Positions 35,901 to 49,090 of a stretch of DNA of 64,000 nucleotides are shown here, piece by piece (position 1 is the first letter of the stretch; each line of letters starts with the position of its first letter). The DNA comes from Smittia aterrima (taxonomy: Eukaryota > Arthropoda > Insecta > Diptera > Chironomidae). A program made the translations under genes and the position numbers. The stretch covers positions 11,852,243-11,916,242 of the forward strand of contig CP093829.1 in NCBI GenBank assembly GCA_033063855.1, read 5' to 3'. The notes beneath the pieces are model-generated. The model was not told where the DNA came from and made no database searches. It saw only the letters and a list, made by a program, of their open reading frames with translations.

Positions 35901-38900
35901 GTTAATCCCAGAGTCGCGTTAAGAAATCTATAAATCATAATTCACCCAATTTAATCTGAGTAGAAAGCGGGCGAGAGGGAAGAACGATGACAATGAAAAA
36001 TTCTTCATTATGACTTTGAGAAAGGAACTCAATAAAGATTTTTCGTCGTTCTTTTATTTCTCTCTCTCTCCCGTCTTTTCTGAAATTCTTCTGGTTTGAA
36101 GATGAATGAATCTGAAACTGAGTAGAGTGTAAGTATGGGAAAGCAGGGTAAAATTGCATCATCATTGCGGGTGAGATGACACATGAAATCCATCGCTGTT
36201 CTTGCTTTCATTCGACGTTCTTCTTTATTTTCGGGATTATCACATTAAAAGAAATTTTGCTGCATCATCGCCCATGGCATTCACGTATGAGATTCCAAGG
36301 AATTTAATTTCTCTTTAGTTCAACTCCACTCGACTCTCGTGCTGTATCGAAATTGGTGCTCGGTTCCCATCATCTGATAACATGAGTCATTTGACACGCT
36401 GCAGCAGTAAAGTTTTCCTATTTCTTCTACTTGCTGCATTGCTCGTGAAAAAGTTTTGAATAAAAAAATCCCTTCGACGAAAGTTTCTGCGAATGAAAAA
36501 TGAGAAACTTGTGGTGCTTCTTAAGTCCCTAAGCGAGAGTTCGTCTCCGCCACTTAATGTTTCTTTTTACTTTATCTTCTTCTTTCATTCCCTCTTCAGC
36601 AAGCATCGAATAATCTCGCAAAGACTTCGGTGATTGCATGTGTCGCACTGAGTGGTTATGCCGTCGCTTTTAAAGCTGATGATAAGGAAGTTGATGAGGT
36701 GGAACAGGAAATTGAGAAGCCGAAAGAAATTCAAGGAAAGGCTGAAGTCCCACCATCGGTTCTTAATGTAACGAGCAGCTCGTATACTTCAAATGCATCA
36801 AACATTCTTGCGAACAATTCTGTTCTGGCGACAACAGCAAGCAACGTAGTCAACAACGAACCAGTCTCGCCTGGGGAAGATGCTGGCGAAAATGCTAAGC
36901 CAATAAAAAGCTTTAGCAAATATACCGTGACGGGAGCACCGCAGAACATTGTCGTAAAAAGCATTCTGGACATTCTCCTGACACCGTTCATTGCTAATAA
37001 ACTTGCAGTCGAACCAGAGCACGAAGTGTTGAAAACATTGACACAAAACACCAGAAATCCATACTTGATTTGGGACAACGGAACGCGGGCACAATTGCTC
37101 GATTTTCTTGAATTCCAAAGGCAAAACAGCTCGAAAGAACAGTTCAGTGACATCACTGATATTTATAACAACACGTCAAAGTTCGTTTACGATGCTACTC
37201 GAGACGAGCTTAAGATTGGCGGTGTTTATATTCGAATTTACAACGAAATGCCAACGTATCCTATTCAAAATCCGAAGATGTTCGTGTTAGACTTGTTGGA
37301 GTATCTTAAGCAAGCGCACATCTACTTGAATGGAACAAGAACAATCAATCAACCTTCATATCCAAATAGCCCGAAGAAGATTGGTATGATGCAAGCGCCA
37401 TTGATTCCAACACCTGTTAAAGGAGATCAGAAGAACCTTGACAATATTCTCAATGACTATAACCGGTCGAAAATCAAAAACCAGCTGGAGAAGAACGAGA
37501 ATGGTAGTGCAAAAACAAGCTACGACTTCGCAAGCGATCAGAAATTTGTTGAACATCTGATAATGACTTTCAATTCACTGATATCTGTGATAAAGCTCAA
37601 TCCTAATGTAGAGCTCCAATGCATCGGCAACTTTGATATTCTTTTTGGTTTCTTACACACGACCGTCAAAGAGCAGGTGAGTGATAATTTTCCGCTTATC
37701 AAAAGCTCGTTTAACGTTATTTAATCTCTTCGGAAGAATCAACACATTAAGACGCTGGCCCTGGAGGTGATTTCACTTCTTTCTCGCAACAAAGAGTGCG
37801 TGACGGAGATATCGGCGTGCGAGATCTTAGGAACGTTCTTGAAAACGATGAAAGACGACGACTTCCAGAAGCAGCGGGTGCTTGACACTCTCTCAGGATT
37901 GACAAATGCTCCGCAGCTCGTGAAAGAAGCTCACGCCAAAGGTGAGATTTTGAGAATGTCTCATAAATCATTCTGACAATTGTTTCGCGAACAGGTGTCG
38001 TCATCTACCTTCTCGACTTGTTCTGCAACTCGAATAATGCTCAAATTCGTGAGACGAGTGCTGAACTTCTCGCTAAAATGACGTCTGACAAATTGAGCGG
38101 ACCAAAAGTTCGCATTACAGTCTGTAAGTTCCTTCCCGCTGTATTTCTCGATGCCATGATCGACTCGCCTTCAATTTCCGTTCAAATGCTTGAGAGCGAA
38201 CACGAACATCCTGAATTGATTTGGAATGAGAAGACGAGGGACCGCGTGTCACAGACAATAAAGAAAATTGCCGACAACTTCTACCATAATCAGAAACAGA
38301 GCCCAGAATATCAGTGGAAGGATCCGGACATGCTGTCTGACCTTGCGACAAGCGAGTTGGTTGTTTCGGGCGTTTACTTACGTCTGTACGCGGCCAACCC
38401 TGGCTGGACATTGCGGCGACCACGTCAATTCTTATCTGATTTACTTGACTTCATCGTGGAGAATGCTAATCGATCTGGAACGCCGAAAGAAGTTTTGGAT
38501 ATCTCGACGTCAGCGCTTGTCGGATTTCTAAACAACTCGCCGCATCTCGCTGATGCTGTGCCAGTGCTTGGTCACATTCCAAAGTTGTTCAGACAACTCT
38601 CCGCTCAGCCTAAAAGTACGCTCGCGGTTCTCCATCAATTGTCACTTTCCGAGGTTCGTTGCTTCATTCGCTTTTCGAAATAGCCGCTAAGTCAAGTTTT
38701 GTTTGAATATTTTATTAACACAGGTCTGTGTAGCAGCAATCGCGCAAACCGAATGCATTCTATCACTTAAAAAATGCATGGAAAATGAGCGAGACTTGAT
38801 TGCGACGTGCTGTGAGACGCTAACGAGATTATTTAAATGTCAACATGTAAGTGCAGCCTTGACGGGAACGTGGAAAAAATCTTTTTCACCTGCGTCATCA

Positions 38901-39387
38901 TCGCTTCGCGGTGTAATTGAATTAACTCTCTGTTTTCATCTCACAGGATTCGTTGATTCGTCAGTCACTCGAGTGCATGTTGATTCAATTTCTGCTCGGC
39001 TTACTGAAGTCGCGCGCAAACTTGACAAGCAATCCCGCGACAGTAATCGCTCAAATTGTGTCAGCGCTGAAGACGATGGCTCAAAATTTGAATTATGGAG
39101 ATCAGGTTCTTCATATTCTTAATTCGGATCCAATTTGGGCAGAGTTTAAGGACCAGAATCATGACCTCTTCATAATGGACACTCATAAGCGAGGAATGAT
39201 TGCCGGTAAGTTTTATTTGAGCGACATTTCCGCAATTATGTGCTAATTGATTCGTCCGCAACTAGGAGGGCCATCCAACTCTGTCGCTGGTTATTTGACG
39301 CAAGCGCCAAGCAAGAAAATTGAAGTGGTAATGACTCCGCCACCGGTCGATCGCGATGATTTCACAGGCTATCCGACCGAAGAGTGA
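29907..39387 (+). CDS. Rme-8: Receptor-mediated endocytosis protein RME-8 (DNAJC13)
   Basis: A very large J-domain protein of early endosomes that recruits Hsc70 to control clathrin dynamics and retromer-dependent recycling. Twelve exons: 29907-30110, 30182-30467, 30538-30988, 31046-31298, 31358-34726, 35072-35239, 36600-37676, 37752-37941, 37995-38653, 38724-38846, 38947-39205, 39266-39387; sum 7161 nt, 2386 aa, close to other insects. The N terminus (KHSAWKGKYKRIL) begins the PH-like part that binds PI3P. A GYF_2-type domain lies near residues 975-1035. The J domain near 1305-1370 contains the essential HPD in MYHPDKNPKGKD. Four IWN repeats are visible (NLIWNHKTR, VIWSSEMRR, YLIWDNGTR, ELIWNEKTR), the family signature. 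Exon 5 alone encodes 1123 residues. The largest coding-region intron (35240-36599) holds no gene I can see. Confidence 0.96.
35240..36599 (+). other. Large intron of Rme-8
   Basis: A 1360-nt intron, bounded by CAG|GTAAGA and TCTTCAG|CAAG, in a gene whose other introns are mostly 50-110 nt. No nested gene is recognisable. It may carry regulatory sequence. Confidence 0.75.
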
Positions 39388-39630
39388 ATGGGAACGAAAA
39401 CTCCAGCTTGGAGGCTTCACATGATGTGTAATTTAAAAGAGAAACACAGTTCTCTTCGTTTTATCTCGTAATTAATGCAATTAAATTACGTATTTCGTTT
39501 TTTGTTTCCTTCCCTGCCTTAATTTGCGCTTCGCGAGTTCTTTCCGAATCCACATATGAAACTTTTTAAAATTAAATAATTAAAGAATTACACTCACACA
39601 CACTCAAGCTCCGCATGGAAGTTAAAGATG

Positions 39631-39636
39631 AATAAA
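39631..39636 (+). terminator. Likely poly(A) signal of Rme-8
   Basis: AATAAA about 245 nt past the Rme-8 stop; only the motif is seen. Confidence 0.4.
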
Positions 39637-42600
39637 GCGATGGCTTTCGAGACAAAGATAGAGCGTTCGCGTGAAACGCGAGAAAAAATTAATTAAATTG
39701 TAATTTGAGGTTTCAGTCAGAGAAACAATGTAGCCGAATGAAAACTATAAAAAGATTAATTTGTATTTAAGAAATTGAATTGCATGATTAACATATTTTC
39801 AACATTATATCAAATGTGATATGCAAACACTAACACACATAGAAGATAACCACAGACATTCTTATGAGTTTCCTTGAGCTCTTTTCTTTTCGCGAGAAAA
39901 TGTTAAACTTTATAAAATTTTTCGTTTTTATACGAAAAGAAAGAAACTATCTGAAAATAAATAAAAACAAAATAACTGCGAGACATGTAATTGGAATTTT
40001 TTTATGGTCGTTTTGATTTAGGGAGGTCGAGCTGAAGCTGGGGATTAGAATTGATTTCATGAGCGGAATTGCGGTTCGAAACGAAAAATAAATGATTCCC
40101 GGAAGTCGATTGTGGCTGATTGATTTTGTGTGGAAATTGGGGAATTCTTTAAAGATCAGAGTTTAAAGAAGCATGAAGAAGCTTCTGACCTTTCATTAAA
40201 CTTATCACTTGCTGACTCGTTGATATTCAATCATTTTTTCGCCTCGAACCATTGAATTTCCCTACACATTTGACTGAATATTTCATCATTTCCCAATTGA
40301 CTTTTTATAAAAGTCGACAGCAATAAATTAAAATGAATCAAGAATCGATCGAGAATTCATCGTTTCATGCTCGAGCGAGTGGAGTAAACGCTTCGAGTCT
40401 GAGAGTCCACTGGGAGGAAAGAAAACAAATCAAGACATAAATATTTACCAGAATATTTCTCCCCAATTGCATTCTTTATGTCATGATAAATAGGTCAACG
40501 AGAGAAGAGAATCACAGCTAAGCAAGTTGCTCCATACGAGCATTCGAAGTTTTCAAACTTTGGAGAACGTTCTCGTTCTATCTTTTGATAAATTGTTGCG
40601 AATTTACATAAATTCCCAGTAATGAAGTTGGTGAAGAACGTTGATAAAATGCTATTTCCCGGAAGGGCGAACCGGATGAACCTAAAGGGGAGAAGTAAAG
40701 ATGAAGAGGGAAAAGCAAGAAAACTGTGGAAATTTCTTCACGCCTCGTTGTCGTGATGGTAAATTGACTCGTTGTCACTTTTTTTGACAATTTTCTTTTG
40801 TTCATTCAACCCAACCCGGAAAACTTTCCCAACTTTTCAAACGTCCACACCCGCGTGCGTCTTTTGATCCAGGCAAACAAATATTATAGAAAAATGTTTT
40901 TTTATATCAAAGATTTCGTATTAACTATTGAAAAGAATACGTTGTCAATTATTGAGAGTGATGTCTGCAAATGAACCGCGTCCCTGACTTAAACTGAAAG
41001 CTGAAGGCTAGCGATCTTTCATATCTGTTCTGAGCAAATAGAATATGAGTTGTGGAAATATCAAGCTGAAAACAAACTCCACCATTAGTAAATAAACAAC
41101 CATTTTATTATTTCTGAAAGTTTTTAAGGCGAGTACCCTCCGAAATGAAAATCCTGCAAAACCAACACTCTTCAAAGAATTGAGTCCATTAAAAATCTCA
41201 TTTGTTCCGTAGCGAAAATCCATCAAAGGTGATTCAATTCAAATGTCTACAAAAACCGCAGCTTGAGCTTCCAAGTTTAATGCAGTGAAGAACGAAATTA
41301 ATGCTAAAATCAACTAAGATGTTTGAATGCTGAACATTAACGAGAATTTTAAGTCAAAAGATTGAATGCTTCAAGCGACAAAGCCAGCGCCGTGCTTTTG
41401 TCAGTGGATGAATGGAAGAGTTGACGTTTGATAATAGGAAAGGAGGCGGAAAATTCACTCCACATTACTTTTTAATAAAATCTCATCACAAAGACTCGAG
41501 AAAAGTTTTCCACTGAATAGAAAGCGGTTGAGGGATGAGAGTCGACGGGGATTGCAATATGCTCGAAGCGCTCTCCGCGTTTTTGTTAATGCTGAAGCGA
41601 AGCCAGCACCACCGGAGAAATTTCCAATTCAAATGATAAGTTATGAAAAATTCTAAGAGGAGTGCGAAACTTTTTAATGAAAGAAATTAATATACTTTAA
41701 AACTCAACGATCAAAGCCACACTCAACCTCCGTTGCTCCGCTATTTCCCATTCAATTCTTCAAATCCTATTATACGCAAGCTCTCTCATTGCCGTCGACA
41801 TTTCTCTTTCAATTGACGTTCTTCCAACTCGTCTTTCAATTTTGTTGCTTTTCAACGCTCGTTGCATTTTTCCAAGCATTCCACAGCGAGAAACAGCAGA
41901 AGGATCAAAGAAAATCAAAGTTGAATCGTGGAAAGGTCTTCAGAAAATTGAAAATGAGATGAATAACTGTGTTTACACTCTCCTGCACCCCTAACGAGAG
42001 ATTTTTCCATCTCGCTTATACTTGCCCTGAAGGCTCCAGTCGTCTCCTCCTTCTCTCCTTGCGATATTTCATTTCAGTCTTTTCGCAAGAACGAACGAAA
42101 TAAAACATTTGCATCTCCGTCGACCTCAGATGCTTTCCTCCAACATCACGAGAACTACAAAAGGCGAATTCTTCTCGAGGGGATGAAAAGGAAAATGTTG
42201 AAAAGAAGAAAAGCTTCAAACAGTTTTCACATCAATAGACCAGAAAAGCGGCAATAAAGGAATTTTTTTCATTTTGCATTTGCCATTAAGCGACGTTGTC
42301 ATATTTTACCTTTCGTTCCCTTCTTTAGTTCTCCTTCTTGCACAAAATCATCCAAAACCGGAGATTCGTGAGAATAAAAAAGTGTATCAACTTATTTTTA
42401 GTGTCTACTGTGTGCAGGTGTTTGGTCGTCGTGCACAAGAGTAGCGAGGGGGTGAAAGGAACTGTAAAAAAGAAAACAAATAAAATTGGACAATTTATAG
42501 CACAACTTGCTAGTTTAACGTTTCACGTCTTCTCGCCTGCAATTTTTTTTCTTTCGTGGAAATGGATTTTTTCTTGTGGCTTGGGCGTGGAGCTGGAATT

Positions 42601-45600
42601 ACTGATTACTTACCCCCTCGTTAAGGGAATGCAGCAGCAATGCATGCAGTCGGTCGAGAGCGAAAGGAATCGACGATAACATTTTCGCTTCTTATTCTTG
42701 TTCATCGGAGATGTAATTCCACTTGCACTTTAAATATTGTTCTGTGAGCTTGGCGATGGTGTTTAAGATAATTTTATTGTTATTTCCTTTCTCTGCTCAC
42801 ACAGTCTCTGTAAAAGGAGAAAAAATGTGCGAACAATCTTCCTCCTCTGCTTTTAAAAAGGTAATTTGCCCTTAAATGTAGTTCCTTGACTTTTCTCGGC
42901 GAACATGTGCACAACGATCATTTCAGGAGCAAACAGAAAGAAAGAACAACATCGTTTTACATGTTTTGAATAATTTTTTTATTTCAAACTTTTTCTTGTT
43001 TCATCTTCTCTTGCTCAATTTCTCTGTTTCTCGTATCGATATTTACATTTAAATAATCCACAAGTTATTTTCGTAAGTTGTGATAAAGAAATGTTGGTTT
43101 CTTCTCCCTTCTCTCACAAAATTTGGTATTTTTCATCATATTTTAAAGGACAGAATAAGTTTCCCTTCCTTTCATTTTTTCTTCGCTAACGACTAATGGA
43201 ATTATTTTTGTTTCATCATTAAAACTAGATTTGATTTCACTCTCCACGTTTCACACTGGAGCTTTGCTTGCTTATTCGTGATAGTTTTCGGAAAGAAAAT
43301 GAGAAAACAAAACGTTCAATTGTCATCGTAAACATCTCAAGCGGTAGCTGCGAGCACTTTCGAGACCTCATTACCGTCAATTAACGTGTCACCTCACTCA
43401 AGGTTTCTTTAGTTTGATATGTTAGCTTGCCCTTGACTCGTAATTAAAATTTGAAATTCTACGAAGCTGAAATGATAATTTGTGGGAATTAATCTCGAAT
43501 CAAAACGTTTCTACAATTCACAGAGACTTTGATAAGTCAGAATCCTTTCGACAATTCTCGGAAGTCTTACGGCAGCTTTAACCATAATCTCCGGCTTATG
43601 AAATCATGGGAGAATTGCAAAGATTAAATTCCTTTCGGGCCAATTCTTCCTTCGACGTCGTAATGAGGTCTCGCACGTCATTAAATCGAGATCCATTCTG
43701 TTGAAAGTTTACTCTCTCTATAATTTCTCACGATTCCTATATTTATAATTCAACGTCTTTTAATTAGCCTAAAACACATCATTTTCATCATGAAAAAGAA
43801 AACATTTGCTTCACTTGACTTTGATTTTAAAATATTTCATTCTTCGTCTTCACATTTTAGCTTCTCTTATAATTTTTATCGGCGCATCCAGATGGGAGAA
43901 ACACGAAGAGATTTTCATCAGTTTATATCATTTTATCGATTATATAAAAACACATCTATATTAATTAATTCAATTCATTTGACTGGAAGTTGGTTCGCTC
44001 TTCTTGTTTTTCATGCTTTTGCTTCTCTTTTGCTGTTTACAATCATTTTAAATTTAGATTTCAAGTCGACTTTGATTTTGATTATATTTCGATTTTTGCT
44101 TTGCGCTGTTTGCTTGATAGATTTCCATTAAAGATTATAAAATTAACCGAACGAGTTTTTGAGTTGTTCTTCGTTTGTTCGACAGCGCTGTGAAAGATTT
44201 CTTAATGATTTTATCGTGAAATGAGAATTAAATATACGAGGAAGAGGAAAGTTCTGGAGGGAAAGAAATAATAAGGAAAAAAAAGTTTATCGCTCGACTA
44301 ATGAAATATTTACATTGTACACAAGGACAAATATTTATAATTCAATTTCAGTTTATGTTTGCTTGCCATTAATTTGCGAATACGTGAGTTTATATTAAAT
44401 TACAGAAGCTGCTTGCACTGTTCGCTTCCTTGATTTGTTAGCGGCTGCTTCGAATAGTTGAGAGCTAATTGATTCACGGAAGATTTACAGTGGCTTTGAT
44501 TCTGTTATCTTTTCGGAAACAGAAAAGTCTGCGCAGTTCAGAAACCAGTTGGAGGAAACATCGACAAGCGCTTTCGCATTAATCTTCTGGTTCATAGGGA
44601 GCTACCATCAATTACGTGAATCCTAAAGTTAAATCGACTGTTGTTAGTCTTCAGAGATTTACTCATTTCAGAGAATTGAGTTGAATCAATCTTGGAACGT
44701 AATTGATGGATCTCTCCCCAACCAACCAAAGAACAATTTTTTCATCTCCCGATATTCATTGATTTAATTATTAATTTGATTTCTTTGTTTCGCAATTTTC
44801 TCGAACTTCCTCGCTTCGAGAGCGAACATCGACAGAAGTTGTTGGATTCGAGTAACGCGAGCGCTTCTTGCGGGATGATAATAAAATGTGATGACGATAA
44901 TTTATACGGTATTCATGGAGCATGAAGCTTCTTTAGTCTTACCACCACACCCCACCCTTCGACTCACTCTCGACATGCACAACAAACTTTCCTCTCCTTT
45001 CAGTTTAGTCGATGATGCTACACGATAGAATCCAACAAAATAAAAGTTTCATAATTTTTCTTCCATTTAATTAAACATCTCATCAATAGAACGTTCATTT
45101 CTCGCTAGTTTTGTTATAGTTTCTTCAGTTTTTGCTTTTTGGAGTCCTTTGATTCAAAATTAAGTTAGCTTCACAATTTTTCTCACTGGGCTAAGGTTTA
45201 TATTGCTTTTCGGTCCAATACACAAGAAACATTTTTTAAGTGATTAAAGTGTCTTCATCATAACAGCGCCTTCGCAGCTTGCGCTTAACATCGTCATCTC
45301 GTCATAAACTTTCATAGAGTTATTTATCATACATAATAGAAAATCCTTAAATCTTAGGATGATATCGCTCATGAGAATGAATAATATAAAACAGATTTCT
45401 CATCGTCGCAAACTTCGCTTTTCTTTCATTTCGAGCAGTGAAGCAAGGCGAGACGAGATGTTTGTCATCAAACGAAAATCCTCTTGAATTTGCACGACTT
45501 CCTTCGTCGCCGCACCTTTGACTATCGTTAGAGCTTTGGAAAAGGAAGAAGTCAAATGGCAAACAAACAAACCCTCGGCGTCTTCACTGCTGCTGTTGAT

Positions 45601-48575
45601 GCTAAATCTTTAATGGCATTTATAACAAGTCGTTATGAGGAATAATAGGTATTTAAACATTGAATATCGGTACTCAGTCGCTTTCCCTTCTTCCCATCGC
45701 TCACTCGTGATTATTTATATTATTTTTCATTATGTTTAATCTTCGGCAATCATTCATCTCTTCCGCGTCATTATCCCTTGCTCGAGAGCGAATTTACACC
45801 CTCGCCATCTCGGAAAGCCTCTCGTTCCATCTCAAAACTGATAACAAGAAATTGAGGGAAACAATCTGCCGAAGAAGGGGAAGCAAGAAGAATGGTTTTT
45901 CTCCACTGCACTTTTCTTATTTCGGTTTTTATTTTTTGTTTTGTCGGTTTCAGAAAGCTATGAGAATAATAATAGAAGCAATGAAAGCGTTCTTCAATTC
46001 TTTCTCTCCCCCCCTAAATGAAACCTTGATATGAAGGGGACGCTCGCTTGTTCACTCACTCGTTCAAAGCAAACGACGGCGGGAAGGAAAACGAAAACGT
46101 GAAAATAAAAACAATAAATTCGTACTTTTCTCGAGGAGCAAGAGGATGGAGGAGGGAAAAAAGCGAGAATGATGCAAAGCGAGAATGTTATGTGTACATA
46201 AAAACAATTCTCATCGATTGGGAAAATGTGATAAGGACGACTCGTTGTGCCGTGTGTTGTTCTTCGTGGAAGTTGAGATGAGAATTGGCTGATAACTAAG
46301 AGCACACTCGAGATTTTTCATTATGTGCTTCAATTCGCAGTCCTACGTGAGTGTTTGTGTTGCACAACTTCCATCATCTTCTTCTCTCCTCTTCACGTCA
46401 TGTTGGTGCGATAATGTAATGCTTGAACCGTGATGGGGTCAGAGGGCGCATTGCCTTCATCTTCTACCCAGCACCGCTCGCTCATTCATGAAAGCCTCTC
46501 GAGAACGATGATCGCATCAAGCACGAGAAACACATAAAAGTGAAACAACATTTCGCTACACTCGAGGGAGGGCCGGAGAGATGAAACAAAAAGTGTCAGA
46601 CCGGTATTATTGATGTCCTTTGGGAACGCACGGCGATGAAGGAAACGAAATGAAATTAATTACAACGAATGGACATGAAACTTCATCCCTTGCGTGTTGT
46701 TGCGACTATTTAATGCATCAAGAAACTCTTCTTCCTTTATCGCCTTCTCATCTTTCATCGCTTTCCAAACAACTTGAGTTGGAAACGGGGGCTGATCACA
46801 TTGCGGAGTAATATTCAATGAATTTCAAAGAAGAATTTTATGGTCAGCCTGTTCAAGACAGAATTCTTTTCTCCCCTTTCGAAGACTCACATTTAATTGC
46901 TTTTAATTGAGCCCGCTTTTCATGTTATCGTCTTTTAATCTTACAAACACTTTTCCCTCTTTCACAACTCGCAATGATTACGACGACGTCGTAGCAGATG
47001 GACGTGCGAGCTAAGTGATCAAATGTCGCTCATTGTTTATTTGATTATACTCGGAAATCATGAAGCAAAATGATATTTTCACACCGAAAATGTTGCAGTG
47101 AACCGAACAGCGCTTTCTGATTGTGCCGGAATGTTTCGCAGCGCTTTTAAATTAATTTAATTTATATTCGTCTTGTGTAAAGCTTAAGTGATTGCATTTC
47201 ATTTTGTCGCCGTCTTCTCTCCACTCTCGTGAAACATTCTCGAGAGTTGCCCTTTTGCGCCCCGACAGATGAGAGTTCAATGGCAATCGAGACTGATGAA
47301 ATTCCCTTTCGCCTCATTATCCGGACTCGAAAATCGTCATTCGTTCTCTGCTTTTAATTTATTTCATATTTACACAGTTAAATTCTTTTAGAATCAGATT
47401 CATTTCAATTTATTGCTGGAGGGTCGTTGCTTTAAAGAGTCTCAAGGTCCGAGAGGGACGATGCTCAATGATGCTGATGGCGATATCTGGCACAGGCAGA
47501 AGTACTTTCCCTAATCCCTCTTGTCGCATAATTCGATTCTCTTTTAATTTTCATAAAAGTCATTTGAAAAAGACGACTTGGAGTGGAAAGTTTAGTCGAG
47601 TGGTGTGCCGGCTGCCTGCTTGAATTCAATTTTGCAAGATGAGGCAGAAACGAAGCTAAATATATGTACACGAAAGCGATGTTTGCTGTTCCGGTAATAT
47701 TTTGTTTGTGCCCGCTGGCAAAATTAAAAGCAGAAAAAGAACGCGCGTTTGCAGCTCTGCTTTGGCGAATAGCGATAACAGTCATCGAGACTGGGGAATG
47801 ATTCATTTCTGACGTGGATATAAAAGTAGTTTTCTTTTTGTCTACATTTCCACACGCCATGATTTATTCACCGAGAACGCATTATGAAAAAAGACGAAGA
47901 ATTTATGAAGATAAACGGCAATCTAGAACTTGATACTAAACTTGTGCGAAAGATGAATAAAAGAAATCTTTTTTCGAGTCATAGAACAAGACAATGGAAT
48001 GTGTGTGACAACCTTTTCGGATCCCCTGTCTCGCTTATCTGTATCAGCCGAGGCCGCCGCATGTTTGCTTTGATGAGTGGATTCTAAAAATATTTGATGA
48101 TTCTTGCGAAATGAGCACACGTTCTGATATAAAAGAAATTCAATGACTTGGATTCGAAGGAAAAGCGATCACCGATTGCAATCGAATGAGTCAGTTTGGT
48201 TTGTTTTGAGTACGCGTGCTAAGTTTAAATTGCGAATGTATATTTTGGAAATAAGAGAAGTTTTGTGCAAGAACCCGCTGAACACGCCATAATAAAGCTT
48301 AAATATTTATATTTCCCGTTCTCTCTCTCTCTTTCACTTCTCGCTTCGTTTCATATTGTGTGTCATTAAAATAATATTTTGATTACAAATTCTCCTTGCC
48401 TCGTTCACCACAACAATAATTAAAATTCGCTGAGCAGATGATGCGTCCCAGTTCTTTTTAAATATCATTCTATTAATATTCACATTAATGCGACTCGAAG
48501 GGACGAATTTCCCGCCTCGTGGGTGGTGAAAATTGCGAAGAGCGCTATTTACAAAAAGTTTCCGTGCTTTAAAAA
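39637..48575. other. Gene-poor stretch of about 9 kb
   Basis: No gene supported. Open frames reach about 130 codons (for example 47860-47465 on the minus strand, 43790-44131 on the plus) but are low-complexity and lack domains. A CT-rich microsatellite occurs near 48316-48335. Its place downstream of a Tartan/Capricious receptor fits long-range enhancer space, which is inference. Confidence 0.6.
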
Positions 48576-48581
48576 TTTATT
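48576..48581 (-). terminator. Likely poly(A) signal of the Tartan/Capricious gene
   Basis: AATAAA on the minus strand, about 63 nt past the second in-frame stop (48644) and about 510 nt past the first. I saw no AATAAA between the two stops, so the mRNA very probably includes the open extension. Confidence 0.5.
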
Positions 48582-48643
48582 CACATTTCTTTCGATCGAG
48601 TTTTGTGGCAAGAGTAAGGGACGACTTAAATGCGATTTTCACC

Positions 48644-49090
48644 TTAAATTTCATTATTCATTTCATCGTAGCTGCGAAGCTTTTTGCTATCGATAATTTC
48701 GATGTTGCCCATGTTGTCAGGCTTGGCGTAATGATGCTCTTGATGCATCGTCGAGCTGCTTATAGTTGAGGGACCGATGGTTTGATAGGTGTGATGTGCA
48801 TATGACTTACCGCTCTTGCTGCTCGTTCCATAATGGTGGTCGCAGTGCGATGATGGAGTTGAGCAATGCATATGCGGATAATATTGATGATGGGCGACAA
48901 AGTGGTAAGGAAAATGATTATGATGATAGAAGTCGCTAGATTCGCTTTGCGATGGCGTCGGAAGATAATCGATTCCTTGATTGAAATGCGATTGATTCAG
49001 TTTCAAGAAGGTCGTTGTCGCGATGGTCATACCGCCACTACCGCTAGACTTTGAACCTCCTCCCGCGCTGCGAGAAGGAGGGGCGTTTTG
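48644..49090 (-). CDS. In-frame extension after the UAG (readthrough candidate)
   Basis: Immediately after the UAG at 49093-49091 the same frame runs 148 sense codons to a stop at 48644-48646. The peptide is Ser/Gly-rich at first, then has a YLPTPSQSESSDFY segment, a His/Tyr-rich stretch (HHNHFPYHFVAHHQYYPHMH), and a charged end with MGNIEIIDSKKLRSYDEMNN. No intron can easily remove the UAG: the nearest upstream GT and an AG at the stop would leave only about 37 nt. With the extension the cytoplasmic tail grows from about 80 to 229 residues. Confidence 0.6.
   Translation of the reverse strand, partial: QNAPPSRSAGGGSKSSGSGGMTIATTTFLKLNQSHFNQGIDYLPTPSQSESSDFYHHNHFPYHFVAHHQYYPHMHCSTPSSHCDHHYGTSSKSGKSYAHHTYQTIGPSTISSSTMHQEHHYAKPDNMGNIEIIDSKKLRSYDEMNNEI
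49056..49081 (-). promoter_or_regulatory. Hairpin just 3' of the UAG
   Basis: In the mRNA, CCTCCTTCT (49081-49073) can pair with GGGAGGAGG (49064-49056) in a 9-bp stem, seven Watson-Crick and two G-U pairs, with an 8-nt loop. It starts 9 nt after the UAG. Stable stems at this place are known to promote readthrough in several insect genes. Pairing is seen by eye; function is inference. Confidence 0.55.

Noticed and set aside
36731..37156. A 141-codon minus-strand ORF
   Set aside because: Antisense to Rme-8 exon 7, which has firm family matches on the plus strand.
41008..41226. A 72-codon minus-strand ORF with a hydrophobic C terminus
   Set aside because: Resembles a membrane protein fragment, but no flanking exons or family motif support it, and chance is likely in AT-rich DNA.
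47465..47860. A 131-codon minus-strand ORF in the second gene-poor stretch
   Set aside because: Composition is ordinary for random open frame; no signal peptide, domain or splice partner seen.
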